Positions 42,659-52,080 of a DNA stretch of 64,000 nucleotides are shown here, piece by piece (positions within the stretch are counted from its first letter, which is position 1; every line of letters starts with the position of its first letter). The stretch comes from Mammaliicoccus sciuri (GTDB lineage Bacteria; Bacillota; Bacilli; Staphylococcales; Staphylococcaceae). The notes below the pieces were generated by a model. The model saw only the letters and a list, made by a program, of their open reading frames with translations, was not told where the DNA came from and searched no databases. Location: contig NZ_CP094824.1 in the NCBI RefSeq assembly GCF_025561425.1, positions 806,001-870,000 on the forward strand, read 5' to 3'. Position numbers and translations under genes: made by a program.

Positions 42659-43321
42659 ATGTCATTAGCTAAATATATCGATCACACAGCATTAAAACCA
42701 GATACGACTTTGGAACAAATTGACGCTTTATTAAGTGAAGCGAAAGAATATGGATTCAAATCAGTATGTGTCAATCCTACACACGTTGCACATGCCAAGA
42801 AAGCTTTAGAAGGGTCAGATGTACTTGTATGTACAGTAATCGGATTCCCTCTTGGAGCAAACACAAGTGAAGTTAAAGCATTTGAAACAGAAGATGCAAT
42901 TAAAAAAGGTGCTCAAGAAGTAGATATGGTTATTAACACTGGCGCATTAAAAGACGCCAGAGATGAAGATGTTAAAAAAGATATCGAAAGTGTTGTTTCA
43001 GCAGCTAACGGTGTAACAACTAAAGTTATCATTGAAACTTCATTATTAACAGATGCTGAAAAAGTGAGAGCATGTGAACTTGCTGTTGCAGCAGGTGCTG
43101 ATTTTGTTAAAACTTCAACAGGATTTTCAACAGGTGGCGCAACTGCAGAAGATATTAAATTAATGCGTGAAACAGTTGGTCCTGATTTAGGCGTAAAAGC
43201 TTCTGGTGGTATCCGTTCATACGAAGATGTTAAAACAATGATAGATAATGGTGCAACTCGTATCGGTGCTTCAGCAGGCGTTAAAATTTTAAAAGGTGAA
43301 GCGTCAGATTCAGATTACTAA
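42659..43321 (+). CDS. deoC: Deoxyribose-phosphate aldolase
   Basis: A 220-residue class I aldolase splitting deoxyribose 5-phosphate to glyceraldehyde 3-phosphate and acetaldehyde. The Schiff-base lysine is in [22 protein letters not shown] carries the second catalytic lysine, and the N-terminal [12 protein letters not shown] is typical. The ATG at 42659 follows AGGAGG. First gene of deoC-pdp-deoB under DeoR. Confidence 0.96.
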   Translation: MSLAKYIDHTALKPDTTLEQIDALLSEAKEYGFKSVCVNPTHVAHAKKALEGSDVLVCTVIGFPLGANTSEVKAFETEDAIKKGAQEVDMVINTGALKDARDEDVKKDIESVVSAANGVTTKVIIETSLLTDAEKVRACELAVAAGADFVKTSTGFSTGGATAEDIKLMRETVGPDLGVKASGGIRSYEDVKTMIDNGATRIGASAGVKILKGEASDSDY

Positions 43322-43357
43322 AAATTAATGGTACTTGAAATAGTACCTTTAATTTTT
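43321..43357 (+). terminator. Hairpin between deoC and pdp
   Basis: AAAATTAATGGTAC and GTACCTTTAATTTT form a 14-bp stem with one mismatch. The T-rich end could terminate part of the transcripts, lowering pdp-deoB relative to deoC. Confidence 0.65.
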
Positions 43358-43403
43358 CAAATTAAGGTAAGCGTATTCATACAAAAATTGGAGGGTATTA
43401 ACG

Positions 43404-44705
43404 ATGAGAATGGTTGATGTAATTGCAAAGAAACGTGACGGGAAAGAATTAACGAAAGAAGAAATTGAATTTTTTGTTAAAGGATATACTGCAGGCGATA
43501 TTCCGGATTACCAAGCGTCTAGTTTAGCAATGGCTATATATTTTCAAGATATGACAGATGAAGAACGTGCAAACTTAACGATGGCTATGGTTGAATCAGG
43601 CGATCAAATTGATTTATCTGAAATTGAAGGTATTAAAGTTGATAAGCACTCAACAGGTGGCGTAGGTGATACAACAACACTTGTGCTTGCACCTTTAGTA
43701 GCAGCATTAGACGTACCAGTCGCAAAAATGAGTGGACGTGGTTTAGGTCATACAGGTGGTACAATCGATAAACTTGAAGCGGTTGAAGGGTTCCATGTTG
43801 AAATCAGTGAACAAGAATTTATCGATTTAGTGAATAAAGATAAAGTAGCTGTAATTGGTCAAACAGGTAACTTAACACCTGCAGATAAAAAGCTTTACGG
43901 CTTACGAGATGTAACAGGTACAGTCAATTCAATTCCATTAATTGCATCTTCAATTATGAGTAAGAAAATTGCAGCAGGTGCTGATGCGATTGTCTTAGAT
44001 GTTAAGACTGGTGCAGGTGCATTTATGAAGACGATTGAAGATTCTGAGTTACTTGCGCATGCAATGGTAAAAATCGGGAATAATGTAGGTAGAAATACAA
44101 TGGCAATCATTTCTGATATGAGCCAACCTTTAGGAAGAGCAATTGGTAACGGGTTAGAAGTGAAAGAAGCGATTGAAACATTAAAAGGTGAAGGTCCAGA
44201 AGATTTAACTGAACTTGTATTAACTTTAGGTTCTCAAATGGTTGTATTAGCTAAGAAAGCTGAAACTTTAGATGAAGCGAGAGAAAAACTTTTAGAAGTG
44301 ATTCGAAATGGTAAAGCATTAGAAAAATTCAAAGTATTCCTTGAAAATCAAGGTGGAGACGGTTCTGTAGTAGATGACGTTACGAAATTACCACAAGCTC
44401 AATATACTTTTGAAGTTAAAGCTGAAACTTCAGGTTATGTATCACACATCGTTGCAGATGAAATTGGTGTTGCTTCAATGCTTTTAGGTGCAGGTAGAGC
44501 AACAAAGGATGATATAATTGACTTGGCAGTTGGTTTAGTATTAAATAAAAAAGTTGGCGATAAAGTTGAAGCGGGTGAATCGTTAGTAACGATTTATGCA
44601 AATCAAGAAGATGTTAAAGATGTAGAAGCTAAAATTTTAGAAAACATCACAATTTCTGACGAACAAGTTAAACCAACATTAATTCATAAAGTGATTACAG
44701 ATTAG
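43404..44705 (+). CDS. pdp: Pyrimidine-nucleoside phosphorylase
   Basis: A 433-residue homodimeric phosphorylase for uridine, thymidine and deoxyuridine. [20 protein letters not shown] (20 residues) is the phosphate-binding signature, followed by [18 protein letters not shown] and [20 protein letters not shown] (20 residues). A C-terminal PYNP domain ends the protein. The ATG at 43404 follows GGAGGG. deoB starts 11 bases after its stop. Confidence 0.96.
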   Translation: MRMVDVIAKKRDGKELTKEEIEFFVKGYTAGDIPDYQASSLAMAIYFQDMTDEERANLTMAMVESGDQIDLSEIEGIKVDKHSTGGVGDTTTLVLAPLVAALDVPVAKMSGRGLGHTGGTIDKLEAVEGFHVEISEQEFIDLVNKDKVAVIGQTGNLTPADKKLYGLRDVTGTVNSIPLIASSIMSKKIAAGADAIVLDVKTGAGAFMKTIEDSELLAHAMVKIGNNVGRNTMAIISDMSQPLGRAIGNGLEVKEAIETLKGEGPEDLTELVLTLGSQMVVLAKKAETLDEAREKLLEVIRNGKALEKFKVFLENQGGDGSVVDDVTKLPQAQYTFEVKAETSGYVSHIVADEIGVASMLLGAGRATKDDIIDLAVGLVLNKKVGDKVEAGESLVTIYANQEDVKDVEAKILENITISDEQVKPTLIHKVITD

Positions 44706-44716
44706 GAGTGTGTCAA

Positions 44717-45901
44717 ATGACAAACCGATTTAAACGTATTCATTTAATCGTAATGGATTCAGTAGGTATTGGTGAAGCACGAGATGCTAAAGCATTCGGT
44801 GATGAAGGTTCTCATACATTAAAACATACACTTGAAGGTTTTAATGAAACATTACCAAACTTAGAAAAGTTAGGCTTAGGTAATATAGCAGACTTACCAG
44901 TAGTTCAAAAAGTATCCAATCCAGAAGCATTCTATACTAAATTAAGTGAAGCTTCAGTTGGTAAAGATACAATGACAGGACATTGGGAAATCATGGGTCT
45001 AAATATTGATAAACCTTTTAAAGTCTATCCAGAAGGCTTCCCAGAAGAATTGGTGAAAGAAATTGAATCAATCACTGGTAGAAAAGTTGTTGCAAATAAA
45101 CCAGCATCAGGCACAGCAATTATCGATGAATATGGTAAGCATCAAATGGAAACTGGAGATTTAATTGTATATACATCTGCAGATCCAGTGCTACAAATTG
45201 CAGCACACGAAGATATCATTCCTTTAGAAGAATTATATGATATTTGTGAGAAAGTAAGAGAGCTTACGAAAGATCCTAAATATCTAATAGGAAGAATTAT
45301 TGCACGTCCATACGTTGGCGAGCCAGGTAACTTCACTAGAACATCAAACAGACATGACTATGCATTGAAACCTTTTGGTAAAACAGTAATGAATACTTTA
45401 AAAGATGCTGATTACGATGTCATTGCAATCGGTAAAATTAATGACATTTACGATGGTGAAGGTGTTACGAAAGCTATTAGAACCAAAGATAACATGGACG
45501 GTATGGATCAATTAATCGATGTTGTAAAAAGTGATTTCACTGGAATGAGCTTCTTAAACTTAGTTGATTTTGATGCATTATATGGTCATAGAAGAGATAA
45601 AGAAGGTTACGCACAAGCTATTAAAGACTTTGATAACCGATTAGAAGACTTACAAGCAGTATTAAATGAAGATGACTTAGTTATTATTACTGCTGACCAC
45701 GGTAACGATCCAACTGCTCCAGGTACAGATCATACACGTGAATATGTACCATTATTAATGTATAGTCCAAGCGTTAAAGAATATCATGAATTATCAGGTG
45801 ATGATACATTTAGTTCAATTGGTGCAACAATTGCAGATAACTTTAATGTGACGCTACCTGAATTCGGTAAAAGCTATTTAAATGAGATGGGGATTAAGTA
45901 A
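44717..45901 (+). CDS. deoB: Phosphopentomutase
   Basis: A 394-residue alkaline-phosphatase-superfamily mutase converting (deoxy)ribose 1-phosphate to the 5-phosphate, linking deoD/pdp to deoC. The metal site is visible: [24 protein letters not shown] with the phospho-threonine, [12 protein letters not shown] and [22 protein letters not shown] 44717 follows AGGAGTG; the GTG at 44708 lies inside that site. It overlaps the DoxX gene by one base (TAATG). Confidence 0.95.
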   Translation: MTNRFKRIHLIVMDSVGIGEARDAKAFGDEGSHTLKHTLEGFNETLPNLEKLGLGNIADLPVVQKVSNPEAFYTKLSEASVGKDTMTGHWEIMGLNIDKPFKVYPEGFPEELVKEIESITGRKVVANKPASGTAIIDEYGKHQMETGDLIVYTSADPVLQIAAHEDIIPLEELYDICEKVRELTKDPKYLIGRIIARPYVGEPGNFTRTSNRHDYALKPFGKTVMNTLKDADYDVIAIGKINDIYDGEGVTKAIRTKDNMDGMDQLIDVVKSDFTGMSFLNLVDFDALYGHRRDKEGYAQAIKDFDNRLEDLQAVLNEDDLVIITADHGNDPTAPGTDHTREYVPLLMYSPSVKEYHELSGDDTFSSIGATIADNFNVTLPEFGKSYLNEMGIK

Positions 45902-46251
45902 TGAATATAGTTAGACGATTATTTGGAATAGGATTTTCATTTGCAGGTGTGATGCATTTTTTGAGATCAGAAGGTTTTGAAGCAATCGTTCCAAACTATT
46001 TACCATTTAAAAAAGCAATTGTTTGGATAACAGGCGTGATGGAAATCGTATTTGGTATCATGTTAATGATCAAAAAGCCTAGTAGCTTAATGAAAAAATT
46101 AATCGAATGGTTCTTAGTAGCTGTATTTCCAGCAAATGTTTATATGGCACAAAAGAACATCCCATTAAACGGTAAACAATTACCAAAATGGGCGTTGTGG
46201 GGTAGATTACCACTACAATATGTGATGATTAAACTAGTAAGAAAAATGTAA
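45901..46251 (+). CDS. DoxX-like small membrane protein
   Basis: A 116-residue membrane protein with three or four helices, similar to the DoxX/DUF4267-like group: GIGFSFAGVMHFLRSEGFEAIVP is reminiscent of it (residues 9-31, in pieces GIGFSFAGVMHF and RSEGFEAIVP). Function is unclear; DoxX relatives are linked to thiol stress and quinone metabolism. The ATG overlaps the deoB stop, so it is translationally coupled with the deo genes, though a salvage role is not obvious. Followed by a terminator. Confidence 0.8.
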   Translation: MNIVRRLFGIGFSFAGVMHFLRSEGFEAIVPNYLPFKKAIVWITGVMEIVFGIMLMIKKPSSLMKKLIEWFLVAVFPANVYMAQKNIPLNGKQLPKWALWGRLPLQYVMIKLVRKM

Positions 46252-46262
46252 TATTTATATAG

Positions 46263-46297
46263 AGAGTTTGGGACATCGTATCCCAAACTCTTTTTTA
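46263..46297 (+). terminator. Terminator of the deo operon
   Basis: AGAGTTTGGGA and TCCCAAACTCT are perfect 11-bp arms with a 7-base loop, followed by T residues. Confidence 0.93.
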
Positions 46298-46360
46298 TTT
46301 GGGGGTGAGTTTGAAGTAGTGATTAGGTGAATATAATGTTGGGGGAGTTAGATATTAGGT

Positions 46361-46598
46361 GTCGTTATTAGCAAGTTTGGTGAGAAGTGCAAATAAGGAG
46401 ACCAATAATTACAATTCTCAGTAGTTTTGTAACTAAGGCAGTCCATAGTATAACTTTGACCGACTTTTGTAATTAAGGCGGCCCATAGTAACACTTCGAC
46501 CGAGTTTTGTAATCAAAACCCTCGTTATGAACAAGTTTGGGCAGAAGTGTTCACAACGCTCCCGTTATAAACAAGTTTACCCGAAAGTGTTCGCAACA
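46361..46598. repeat. Degenerate tandem array, six units of 38-41 bp
   Basis: Units begin near 46361, 46402, 46442, 46481, 46521 and 46560, and run opposite to the array at 6739. Examples: TGAACA (46528-46533) pairs with TGTTCA (46548-46553) across 14 bases; the last unit has AAACA facing TGTTC. Units 2-4 contain TTTTGTAA-TAAGGC, the reverse of TTACAAAAGTC units elsewhere. Lies between convergent genes. It is most of a 399-base gene-free stretch; the 63 bases before it (46298-46360) show nothing recognisable. Confidence 0.8.
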
Positions 46599-46614
46599 CC
46601 CAGCCATTCCAACA

Positions 46615-46645
46615 TAAAAAAAGCCCAGGTCATATCCTGGGCTTT
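46615..46645 (-). terminator. Terminator of luxS
   Basis: AAAGCCCAGG and CCTGGGCTTT (10 bp, loop of six) with a run of A on the plus strand left flank, which is the T run for the minus-strand luxS transcript. Confidence 0.92.
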
Positions 46646-46650
46646 CCTCA

Positions 46651-47118
46651 TTAATCTTCTTTAAAGATATTTTTCCAATTATCGCGTTCTGCTAAAAATT
46701 CAGTTGCTAATTGTTGTGCGCCTTCTAATGAATGGCTTGCTGCCCATCCGCATTGTACTTCGTTACATGCTGGGACTTCTGTTGCTTGTTCTACGTCTTT
46801 AAGTGTTGCTTCTAATATAGCAAGTACGTCATCATAATCGTCATGATTGATGAATGAAGCATAAAATCCTGTTTGACATCCCATTGGACTTACGTCTACC
46901 ACTTTGTCTGTATGGTTTCTAATGTTCTCAGCCATTAAATGTTCTAAGGAATGTAATGCAGGCATTTCCATATGTTCTTTGTTAGGTTGTTTAAATCGAA
47001 TATCATATTTATGAATAACATCACCATTAAGTCCTTCTTTGATTCCCGCAAGTCTCACAAATGGTGCGTCTACTATCGTATGATCTAAATTAAAACTTTC
47101 TACATTCATTTTTGTCAT
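46651..47118 (-). CDS. luxS: S-ribosylhomocysteine lyase
   Basis: A 155-residue iron/zinc enzyme that cleaves S-ribosylhomocysteine to homocysteine and the autoinducer-2 precursor. Metal ligands are visible in [16 protein letters not shown] (HxxEH) and in [28 protein letters not shown] supplies the catalytic Cys. The ATG at 47118 follows AGGAGGAATC. Single gene with its own terminator. It closes the activated-methyl cycle and fits the SAM-controlled unit about 700 bases away. Confidence 0.96.
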   Translation of the reverse strand: MTKMNVESFNLDHTIVDAPFVRLAGIKEGLNGDVIHKYDIRFKQPNKEHMEMPALHSLEHLMAENIRNHTDKVVDVSPMGCQTGFYASFINHDDYDDVLAILEATLKDVEQATEVPACNEVQCGWAASHSLEGAQQLATEFLAERDNWKNIFKED

Positions 47119-47255
47119 GAAGATTCCTCCTTTGATTTCGGCATCATTATATCAAGTTAATTTTGAAAAAACAATCAATTCAGATTTCTTTTACTTTCTT
47201 TCTATGTTACTTTATAAGATAATATTAATAAATTATTCTGAAATTAGGTGATGAG

Positions 47256-47798
47256 ATGGAACGTTTACGAGTAGTCCCTTACGACAGTATATGGCAACAC
47301 CTTTTTCTTGAAGAGAAAAAATATTTACAGTCGTTATTGAAAGAACATAGTATCAGCATTGAACATATAGGATCAACGGCTATTCCTGGATTATCTGCGA
47401 AGCCGATTATAGATATATTAATAGTTGTGAAAGATAGTAAATCGATTGATGAATTTACACATGAATTATCAGCTTTAGGATATGAGTCTAAAGGAGAACG
47501 TGGTGTTATCGGTAATCGATATTTCAAAAAATATGATCATTACGGTGCAGTATCTCACCATTTACATATTTATGATGAAGGTAGCCCACATATTTTAAGA
47601 TTATTGTCATTTAGAGATTATTTAAGAGCTTTTAATGGTGAAAGAGAAAGATATAGTCGTCTCAAGCATGACTTAGTCATTGAATTTCCTGATGACAGTG
47701 AACAGTACTATAAAGGTAAAGACAGCATGATTAAAGAATTCGAGAAAAAAGCAGAAAAATGGTACTTAAAATCCAATGATATTGCAACAAATCATTGA
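47256..47798 (+). CDS. GrpB/UPF0157-family protein
   Basis: A 180-residue protein of the GrpB family (UPF0157), which has a nucleotidyltransferase-like fold and is sometimes fused to dephospho-CoA kinase. HIGSTAIPGLSAKPIIDILI (20 residues) contains the G-S-T and D-x-D-type residues of the active site, and HHLHIYDEGSPH and FRDYLRAF are typical of the family. Biochemical function is not known. The ATG at 47256 follows AGGTGATGAG. Next comes the SAM riboswitch on the same strand. Confidence 0.85.
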   Translation: MERLRVVPYDSIWQHLFLEEKKYLQSLLKEHSISIEHIGSTAIPGLSAKPIIDILIVVKDSKSIDEFTHELSALGYESKGERGVIGNRYFKKYDHYGAVSHHLHIYDEGSPHILRLLSFRDYLRAFNGERERYSRLKHDLVIEFPDDSEQYYKGKDSMIKEFEKKAEKWYLKSNDIATNH

Positions 47799-47843
47799 CA
47801 TATCCGAGTAAGAAAGTTAGAATTAAATTCAAATTTCATACGA

Positions 47844-47980
47844 ATTATCAAGAGAGACTGAGGGAAGGGCCCGATGAAGTCCAGCAACCTCCCATAATGG
47901 AAAGGTGCCAATTCCTACAGTTTGTTACTGGAAGATAAAAGAACGATTGGCGCACTCCTTACAAAGTAGTGCGCTTTTAT
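47844..47980 (+). ncRNA. SAM-I (S-box) riboswitch with terminator
   Basis: The aptamer spans about 47844-47941 and shows the class I landmarks: TTATCAAGAGAGACTGAGGG in P1/P2 (20 bases), GGCCCGATGAAGTCCAGCAA (20 bases), then AACCTCCC, AAGGTGCCAATTCCTACAG and the closing GATAA. An expression platform follows: GCGCACT (47950-47956) and AGTGCGC (47968-47974) form a terminator stem ending in TTTTAT. With SAM bound the terminator forms and the downstream M20 and ATP-grasp genes are off; when methionine is short they are on. Confidence 0.96.
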
Positions 47981-48000
47981 ATTGGAAAGGTGAATCATTA

Positions 48001-49188
48001 ATGAGTAACTTATCGCAAAATATTATTAATTATATAGAACAAAATAGACATTTATATTTATCAATGAGTCATCAAATTCATGAGCGTCCTGAATTAGGAA
48101 ATGAAGAAGTATTTGCATCACGTTTATTAAGCGATCAATTAAAGAGTCATCATTTTAAGATAGAGAAGAATATTGCGAAGCATCCGACTGGTTTCATTGC
48201 AACGTATGACTCAGGAAAAGAAGGACCAACTATTGCATATTTAGCAGAATATGATGCATTACCTGGTCTTGGTCATGCGTGTGGTCATAATATTATTGGG
48301 ACTTCAAGTGTGTTAGCAGGTATCAGTTTGTCTAAAGTGATTGATCAAGTTGGTGGCAAAGTTGTCGTGTTAGGTTGTCCTGCTGAAGAAGGGGGTATTA
48401 ATGGTAGTGCAAAAGCAACTTATGTGAAAGCTGGCATTATCGATAATATTGATATTGCACTAATGGTCCATCCTGGCCATGAGACGTACGTGACAGTGCC
48501 TTCGTTAGCTGTAGATGTATTTGATGTTAAATTCTATGGACGAAGCGCTCATGCCTCTGAAAATGCTTTTGAAGCGGTTAATGCGTTAGATGCTATGTTA
48601 TCTTTCTTTAATGGGGTGAGCATGTTAAGACAACAAATTAAAAAGACAGATAAAGTGCATGGTGTCATATTAAATGGTGGTGAAGCAGCGAATATTATTC
48701 CTGACTTTACACATGCACGTTTTTATACGCGTGCCACTTCACGTAAAGAATTAGATATTCTTACTGATAAAGTGAGAAAAATAGCTGAAGGGGCAGCTAT
48801 ACAAACAGGTGGTACATATGAATTAAGACCAATTCAAAATGGTGTAAATGAATTCGTAATTAATAAGCCACTAGACGAATTATTTAGAAAGCACGCTGAA
48901 CAAGTTGGGGAAGAAGTCATTGATGATGATTTTGGTTTTGGTTCTACTGATACGGGGAATGTAAGTCATATCGTACCGACTATTCATCCACACATTAAAA
49001 TTGGACCATCTAATTTAGTCGGCCATACGAAAGAATTTTGCCAAGCTGCTGCAAGTACAAAGGGTGATAAGGCATTAATTAACGGTGCGAAAATATTGGC
49101 ATCAATGGGATTAGAACTTATAGAGAATGTATCCCTTAGAAATGAAATCATTGAGCATCATCAAACATTAAGGGAGAACTTGTTATGA
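48001..49188 (+). CDS. M20-family metallopeptidase/amidohydrolase
   Basis: A 395-residue di-zinc hydrolase of the M20D type (AbgB/PM20D2-like). AYLAEYDALPGLGHACGHN and PAEEGGINGSAKATYVKAG carry metal ligands and the general base, and a lid domain contains GRSAHASENAFEAVNALDA. Members cleave N-acyl amino acids or unusual dipeptides. ATG 48001 follows AAGGTGA; upstream in-frame codons fall in the riboswitch terminator. It overlaps the ATP-grasp gene by four bases. Control by SAM points to a sulfur amino acid derivative as substrate. In animals PM20D2 works with the ATP-grasp carnosine synthase to remove wrong products, an instructive parallel only. Confidence 0.9.
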   Translation: MSNLSQNIINYIEQNRHLYLSMSHQIHERPELGNEEVFASRLLSDQLKSHHFKIEKNIAKHPTGFIATYDSGKEGPTIAYLAEYDALPGLGHACGHNIIGTSSVLAGISLSKVIDQVGGKVVVLGCPAEEGGINGSAKATYVKAGIIDNIDIALMVHPGHETYVTVPSLAVDVFDVKFYGRSAHASENAFEAVNALDAMLSFFNGVSMLRQQIKKTDKVHGVILNGGEAANIIPDFTHARFYTRATSRKELDILTDKVRKIAEGAAIQTGGTYELRPIQNGVNEFVINKPLDELFRKHAEQVGEEVIDDDFGFGSTDTGNVSHIVPTIHPHIKIGPSNLVGHTKEFCQAAASTKGDKALINGAKILASMGLELIENVSLRNEIIEHHQTLRENLL

Positions 49189-50378
49189 ACAAAGAATATA
49201 GGAAACCACTCAATTTAACGTTAAGAGATTTATATGAAGAAGATATTGTATATAATGCGAGACCTTCGTATGAAGATAATCCTTGGTTAAAAGCTGAAGA
49301 AGCACAATCTAATTTTTTAACAGCAAGAGAAATGATTATCAGTAATATGCCCATGATCGTTCATGAAGCATGTTTAACAGATAATGTTAAAAGAATTTTA
49401 AAATTAGTAAATGTGGATATTCCGAGCAATATATATACTTTTAAAGATAGAACGCAATATGAACATTTACTACAACAGTTAACAGCTGACAATAAAAAAA
49501 TATTCTTCCAATACATACATGGTCAACATTTATGTAAAGACGAAGAATATGCCGTTTATAAACCTAAATTTATAGATTTAAACAATAAATCTAAAATTGA
49601 ACAATGGACGGGTGGTAAATATTTACCGAAACGTGAAATTGTGAAAGCTGTAGAATTTGAACAAGCTATTCAAAACTGGGATTTACCATTGGTGATTAAA
49701 CCGGGAGACGAGTTACCTACAGCAGGTGGGTATGGTGTGATGATTTGTTATAATGAAGCGGATTTAAAGAAAGCAACTGATAGAATTAAAGAAGCCTCAG
49801 ATACAAAATACATCATCATCGAACAATTCATTGAAGAAATTGATAATTATTGCGTTCAATACGTATATAGTGAAAAAACGGGTATACAATATATAGGTGC
49901 TGTAAAACAGCTTACAGATGAATACGGCTTCTACAATGGTAATGTTAATTCAAATTATGTACCACAAAGTGTTATAGATGCTGGGTATGAAATTATGAAA
50001 AATGGTGTTGAGCATGGTTATAAAGGTGTATCAGGGTTTGATCTTCTCGTAGATAACAACCACAATGTATATGCAATTGATTTAAACTTTAGACAAAATG
50101 GTTCAACAAGTATGTTATTACTGAAAGATCGATTACATGAAGGCTTTCATAAATTTCTAAGTTATCATTCCACAGGCGATAACACGCATTTCATCAATAC
50201 AATAGAACAATTCATCAAAAATGGCTACCTCTATCCACTTGCATACTATGATGGTGACTATTTCGGTAAAGACAACGTAAAATCAAGATTTGTTGGAATT
50301 TGGCATGCAGAAACTGAAGAAAAGGCATTAGAGCAAGAGCAACTTTTTCTAGATGCATTAAGTAGTCTAAATAAATAA
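49185..50378 (+). CDS. ATP-grasp ligase
   Basis: A 397-residue protein with an ATP-grasp fold. The nucleotide-binding strand and loop are seen in LPLVIKPGDELPTAGGYGVM (20 residues), the adenine-contact region in IIIEQFIEEIDNYCVQYVY, and the metal/phosphate site in YAIDLNFRQNGSTSMLL. Such enzymes join a carboxylate to an amine with ATP, as in dipeptide and pseudo-peptide synthesis. No named ligase is recognised. Its ATG overlaps the M20 stop (ATGA), and both are under the SAM riboswitch. Together they suggest making, and repairing or recycling, an amide that contains methionine, cysteine or a relative. Confidence 0.85.
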   Translation: MNKEYRKPLNLTLRDLYEEDIVYNARPSYEDNPWLKAEEAQSNFLTAREMIISNMPMIVHEACLTDNVKRILKLVNVDIPSNIYTFKDRTQYEHLLQQLTADNKKIFFQYIHGQHLCKDEEYAVYKPKFIDLNNKSKIEQWTGGKYLPKREIVKAVEFEQAIQNWDLPLVIKPGDELPTAGGYGVMICYNEADLKKATDRIKEASDTKYIIIEQFIEEIDNYCVQYVYSEKTGIQYIGAVKQLTDEYGFYNGNVNSNYVPQSVIDAGYEIMKNGVEHGYKGVSGFDLLVDNNHNVYAIDLNFRQNGSTSMLLLKDRLHEGFHKFLSYHSTGDNTHFINTIEQFIKNGYLYPLAYYDGDYFGKDNVKSRFVGIWHAETEEKALEQEQLFLDALSSLNK

Positions 50379-50473
50379 AAAATTTTTTACAATTTAACTT
50401 CTTTTATATTGACTTATACCTAATACGTATAATATATTTTATTGGGATTAAATATAAAGAAAAGGGTGGTAGA

Positions 50474-51136
50474 ATGGCTATCCAGGATATGTCTAAATTT
50501 AAACAAATATTAACAAAAGAAAGATTTTATGTTGTGTTGAATGACCGTAAAATCTTAAGAGACGGCGATACTGATTTTCGTCTAATTTGGTCAACGAAAG
50601 AAAGTGCAGAATCATATTTAAAATCGTATGAAATTACGAAATACGATAAAATTATGGAGTTAGATTTAGATAGATTTGTTACATATGGAATGGATGATAT
50701 CCTTGATGAAGGAGATCAATTCATTGTGGACAAATCAGCAGAAGATAACGGAATAAAAGTAGAAGCAATTCCATTCATAGAAGAAATTATGAGTGAACTA
50801 GATGATATCCGAATAGATGAATTTGCAGAAGACATTTGCAACGAAAACTATGTTTACGGGTTAACAGTCAAAGGACAAAAACAATTCATTATCGTATCAG
50901 AAGAAGATGCAAGTCTACCAAACATGATGACAGTATGGAGTACACGCAAATTAGCAGAAAAAGTACATCGTGATGACTTTGAAGAATACGATATTATTGA
51001 AGTAGAAACAGAAGTCTTTGAAGAATGGTTAGAAGACTTAAAACAAGAAGACATCGCATTAGGAATCAATTTAAAATCAGGCATGATCGGTACAGTAACA
51101 GATCCAAAAGCCATTTTAAACGCAATGCCATGTTAA
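50474..51136 (+). CDS. Tandem DUF2750 protein
   Basis: A 220-residue acidic protein built of two similar halves. Half 1 has FYVVLNDRKILRDGD...LIWSTKESAESYLKS (residues about 17-50, quoted in parts) and half 2 has FIIVSEEDASLPNMMTVWST followed by RKLAEKV. Both contain the W-S-T turn and the D-x-F/V-E-E-W/RF pattern. The domain is known from Firmicutes and proteobacteria but its function is not. The ATG at 50474 follows AAAGGGTGGT. Single gene with a bidirectional terminator. Confidence 0.8.
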   Translation: MAIQDMSKFKQILTKERFYVVLNDRKILRDGDTDFRLIWSTKESAESYLKSYEITKYDKIMELDLDRFVTYGMDDILDEGDQFIVDKSAEDNGIKVEAIPFIEEIMSELDDIRIDEFAEDICNENYVYGLTVKGQKQFIIVSEEDASLPNMMTVWSTRKLAEKVHRDDFEEYDIIEVETEVFEEWLEDLKQEDIALGINLKSGMIGTVTDPKAILNAMPC

Positions 51137-51156
51137 ATAATTAAATAAATGTAATT

Positions 51157-51192
51157 AAAAAAGACGCTCGCTATTAAGCAAGCGTCTTTTTT
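51157..51192. terminator. Terminator of the DUF2750 gene
   Basis: AAAAAAGACGCT and AGCGTCTTTTTT form a 12-bp stem extended by CG-C pairing; followed by T residues. Confidence 0.92.
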
Positions 51193-51201
51193 TGTCTTTT
51201 G

Positions 51202-51236
51202 AATTAATTGCAATTAATTAATAATATAATATTATT
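51202..51236. promoter_or_regulatory. Adjacent AT palindromes before a membrane gene
   Basis: AATTAATTGCAATTAATT (51202-51219) is a perfect 18-bp palindrome, followed at once by AATAATATAATATTATT, itself nearly symmetric and containing a possible -10 (TATAAT). They could be an operator/promoter for the unknown pair downstream. Base composition alone makes chance AT palindromes fairly likely. Confidence 0.35.
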
Positions 51237-51313
51237 CGATTGGTGTAAAAGTACTAACTGGAGGTTATAATAAATCAAAAAATGGTAAATTATAGTAATT
51301 GGAGGCGGTTGAT

Positions 51314-52078
51314 ATGTTAAAGTACTTAAAATTAATCATTTATAAATGGCAATTTATAATTTCTTTTTTACTTTTATGTTCAATATCCATTATTCATTTG
51401 TGGAATGTCAAAATAGAGCATGGAGAACATCAACTACTAGAGTATACGCCTTACACAGAAAATATCATGATTAAAGGTGAATCATTATTATCTATTTTAT
51501 ATGTAGGACTTATGCCATTGGTCATTTCAATTGGCGTTAGTACGTTATTTTATAAATTAAATTTGAAATCAAAGTTTAAAACATTAATTTATTCGAGTGT
51601 TGTATCGTTTATTATGGTAACTTTACCGCTTTTAATAAATTTTTTAGGAATGTTTATGATTTTACCGAACATAAAACCTGACATTGTACTTAAACAGTTC
51701 GGTGGCATTTTTTCAGATAACCCAATGATCATTTCTTTGTATTATGATTATCCAACATTATTTATATTATCATTAATCGTGTTTGTAGGTTTATGGGGCA
51801 TAGTAACAAATGTATTCTCAATATCATTACTATTATATTTTGGTGAGAAGTTTATTGTTAAGTTCATACCTTTCATTCTTCAAACACTATTTTATGCAAT
51901 CACAGAATTCATGATAGTCGATATAATTGTATCGCCTATACATTTCTTATTAATATCATATGGTATATATAATTCACAATTTTTACCGAGTTTATTCTGT
52001 ATATCGATTTATCTTGTATTGATTACATACATATATAGATTAAGCAGCGAAGAAAAAGTCATCAATGTAGGTGAATAA
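51314..52078 (+). CDS. Multi-pass membrane protein of unknown function
   Basis: A 254-residue protein with about six hydrophobic helices (near residues 12-30, 57-80, 95-120, 145-170, 185-205 and 218-245) and an external loop (residues about 32-56) after the first. The layout recalls ABC-2-type permease subunits but no diagnostic motif is seen and no ATPase gene is adjacent. ATG 51314 follows GGAGGCGGTTGAT; the TTG at 51299 just precedes the ribosome site. Two bases separate it from the next gene, so the two work together. I do not recognise the family. Confidence 0.65.
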   Translation: MLKYLKLIIYKWQFIISFLLLCSISIIHLWNVKIEHGEHQLLEYTPYTENIMIKGESLLSILYVGLMPLVISIGVSTLFYKLNLKSKFKTLIYSSVVSFIMVTLPLLINFLGMFMILPNIKPDIVLKQFGGIFSDNPMIISLYYDYPTLFILSLIVFVGLWGIVTNVFSISLLLYFGEKFIVKFIPFILQTLFYAITEFMIVDIIVSPIHFLLISYGIYNSQFLPSLFCISIYLVLITYIYRLSSEEKVINVGE

Positions 52079-52080
52079 CT

